This document shows positions 61,544 to 62,565 of a stretch of DNA of 62,565 nt, in pieces. The translations under genes were made by a program, and so were the position numbers. The notes beneath the pieces are model-generated. The model had not been told where the DNA came from, made no database searches, and saw only the letters and a program-made list of their open reading frames with translations. The stretch lies in contig NZ_JAABRP010000001.1 in assembly GCF_011390875.1 (NCBI RefSeq), positions 1-62,565 on the forward strand, given 5' to 3'. This DNA comes from Thiocapsa sp. GTDB lineage: Bacteria; Pseudomonadota; Gammaproteobacteria; Chromatiales; Chromatiaceae. The first letter of the stretch is position 1; every line of letters begins with the position of its first letter.

Positions 61544-62565
61544 CTACATCACCAGACTCAGTCCGAGGTCGATCCCCTTGATGGCGACGAAGGGCAGCAG
61601 CAGCCCCCCCAGACCATAGATCGCCAGATTGCGGCCCAGCAGGGCATCCGCGCTCGCCGGGCGGATGTGCACCCCGCGCAATGCAAAGGGGATCAGCAAG
61701 GGGATCACCAGGGCATTGAAGATAACCGCGGCCAGGACGGCGCTCGCCGGGCTATGCAGCTGCATCAGGTCGAGCGCCGCCATCGCCGGCACCCCGGCGA
61801 CGAAGACCGCGGGCAGGATCGCGAAATACTTGGCCACATCGTTGGCCAGCGAAAAGGTGGTCAAGGCCCCGCGCGTGACCAGGAGTTGCTTGCCGATCTC
61901 CACCACCTCGAGCAGCTTCGTCGGATCCGAATCCAGGTCGACCATGTTGCCGGCCTCCTTGGCCGCCTGGGTACCCGAATTCATGGCGAGGCCCAGATCG
62001 GCCTGGGCCAGGGCGGGCGCGTCGTTGGTGCCGTCGCCCATCATGGCGACCAAGTGCCCCTCGGCTTGCTCGCGGCGGATGAGCTCCAGCTTCTGCTCCG
62101 GTGTCGCCTCGGCGACATAGTCGTCGAGTCCGGCCTCCGCGGTGATGGCCGCCGCGGTCAGCGCATTGTCGCCCGTAATCAGGACGGTGCGCACGCCGAA
62201 GGCACGCAGACGCGCGAAACGCTCTTTGATCCCCGGCTTGATGATGTCGGCAAGCGGGACGACGCCGAGCACCCGTCCCCGATCCGCTGCCGAATGGTCC
62301 GCGGGCAGCAGCTCGGCCACCACCAGCGGTGTCGCCCCGCCGCGCGCGACCTCCTCGACGACTCGGGTCGTCTCCGCCGGATAGATGCCGCCGTTCTCGG
62401 TCACAAAGCGCCGGATCGCATCCGGCGCACCCTTGCGGATGCGCCCGCCGTCGGGCCGGTCGATCCCGGAGAGCCGGGTGCGCGCCGAGAAGGGCACGAC
62501 GCGGTCATCGACCCCGGCCGCCGCGCTCGCCCCACGCTGCCGGGCGAGGGCGACGATGGATTTCC
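61544..62565 (-). CDS. kdpB: Potassium-transporting ATPase subunit KdpB (3' part; cut by window edge)
   Basis: C-terminal 340 residues of the catalytic P-type ATPase subunit. The visible part runs in frame to the window edge ([12 protein letters not shown] at the edge). It contains [12 protein letters not shown] of the nucleotide domain, the hinge [20 protein letters not shown], and the last membrane helices ending [18 protein letters not shown]. The phosphorylated DKTGT motif lies outside the window. An apparent internal start at 62497 is not a real gene start. Operon kdpB-C-D-E. Confidence 0.94.
   Translation of the reverse strand, partial: KSIVALARQRGASAAAGVDDRVVPFSARTRLSGIDRPDGGRIRKGAPDAIRRFVTENGGIYPAETTRVVEEVARGGATPLVVAELLPADHSAADRGRVLGVVPLADIIKPGIKERFARLRAFGVRTVLITGDNALTAAAITAEAGLDDYVAEATPEQKLELIRREQAEGHLVAMMGDGTNDAPALAQADLGLAMNSGTQAAKEAGNMVDLDSDPTKLLEVVEIGKQLLVTRGALTTFSLANDVAKYFAILPAVFVAGVPAMAALDLMQLHSPASAVLAAVIFNALVIPLLIPFALRGVHIRPASADALLGRNLAIYGLGGLLLPFVAIKGIDLGLSLVM

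Noticed and set aside
62498-62565. kdpB as a truncated pseudogene
   Set aside because: The frame continues to the window edge with normal KdpB sequence, so the cut is due to the window.

Overview
The window is a GC-rich chromosomal segment of a gammaproteobacterium. Gene content fits a purple sulfur bacterium of the Chromatiaceae (Thiocapsa/Allochromatium-like): gammaproteobacterial housekeeping blocks (pilSR, sucCD, lapB-pyrF, dksA-gluQ, rluD-pgeF), a soluble transhydrogenase, and a secreted protein whose leader and composition recall sulfur globule proteins. The placement is inferred from protein resemblance and gene order, not from a marker gene. I saw no rRNA, tRNA or CRISPR array.

Layout. 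1-3000: hairpin repeats, a CBS-domain protein and an ABC exporter. 3052-4416: a sigma-54 activator. 4425-12488 (minus): a tight seven-gene operon unlike the rest, with two paralogous small proteins (acidic head, cationic glycine-zipper core), an HEVGH metallopeptidase, a 736-residue protein of unknown function, a PLP-dependent enzyme of the 8-amino-7-oxononanoate synthase fold, a protein joining a peptidoglycan-binding domain to a GIY-YIG-like domain, and an amidohydrolase. Three of the seven proteins end in the same tail, GRW(V/L)RRGxxIxxxxx. This is the best candidate here for an undescribed secretion or maturation system. 12489-13053 holds a remnant of prfC.

13054-18555: Na/Pi symporter with PhoU-like domain, translationally coupled to an FHA plus phosphoesterase-like protein; an HBM/HAMP sensor without output domain; a small secreted protein. 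18564-25332: SDR, lapB, pyrF, galU, gluQ, dksA, a b-type cytochrome and a 59-residue protein. 25433-33728 (minus): large mechanosensitive channel, argA, pilR, pilS. 33875-46388: sucCD, nadE, glnB, bamD (minus), rluD, pgeF, a GcvR-like ACT protein, def, a tail-specific protease and gshA. 46905-55728 (minus): sulfur-globule-like protein, sthA, a PqiA-like membrane protein and dnaE interrupted by a 440-residue intein. 55957-62565: trkH, then kdpE, kdpD, kdpC and the 3' part of kdpB on the opposite strand, so both K+ uptake systems abut.

The intergenic DNA from 29 kb onward carries a family of 86-89-bp inverted-repeat elements (six copies). One copy contains a second repeat, which itself contains a third, a three-level nesting; another copy of the second repeat forms the 3' end of sucD.
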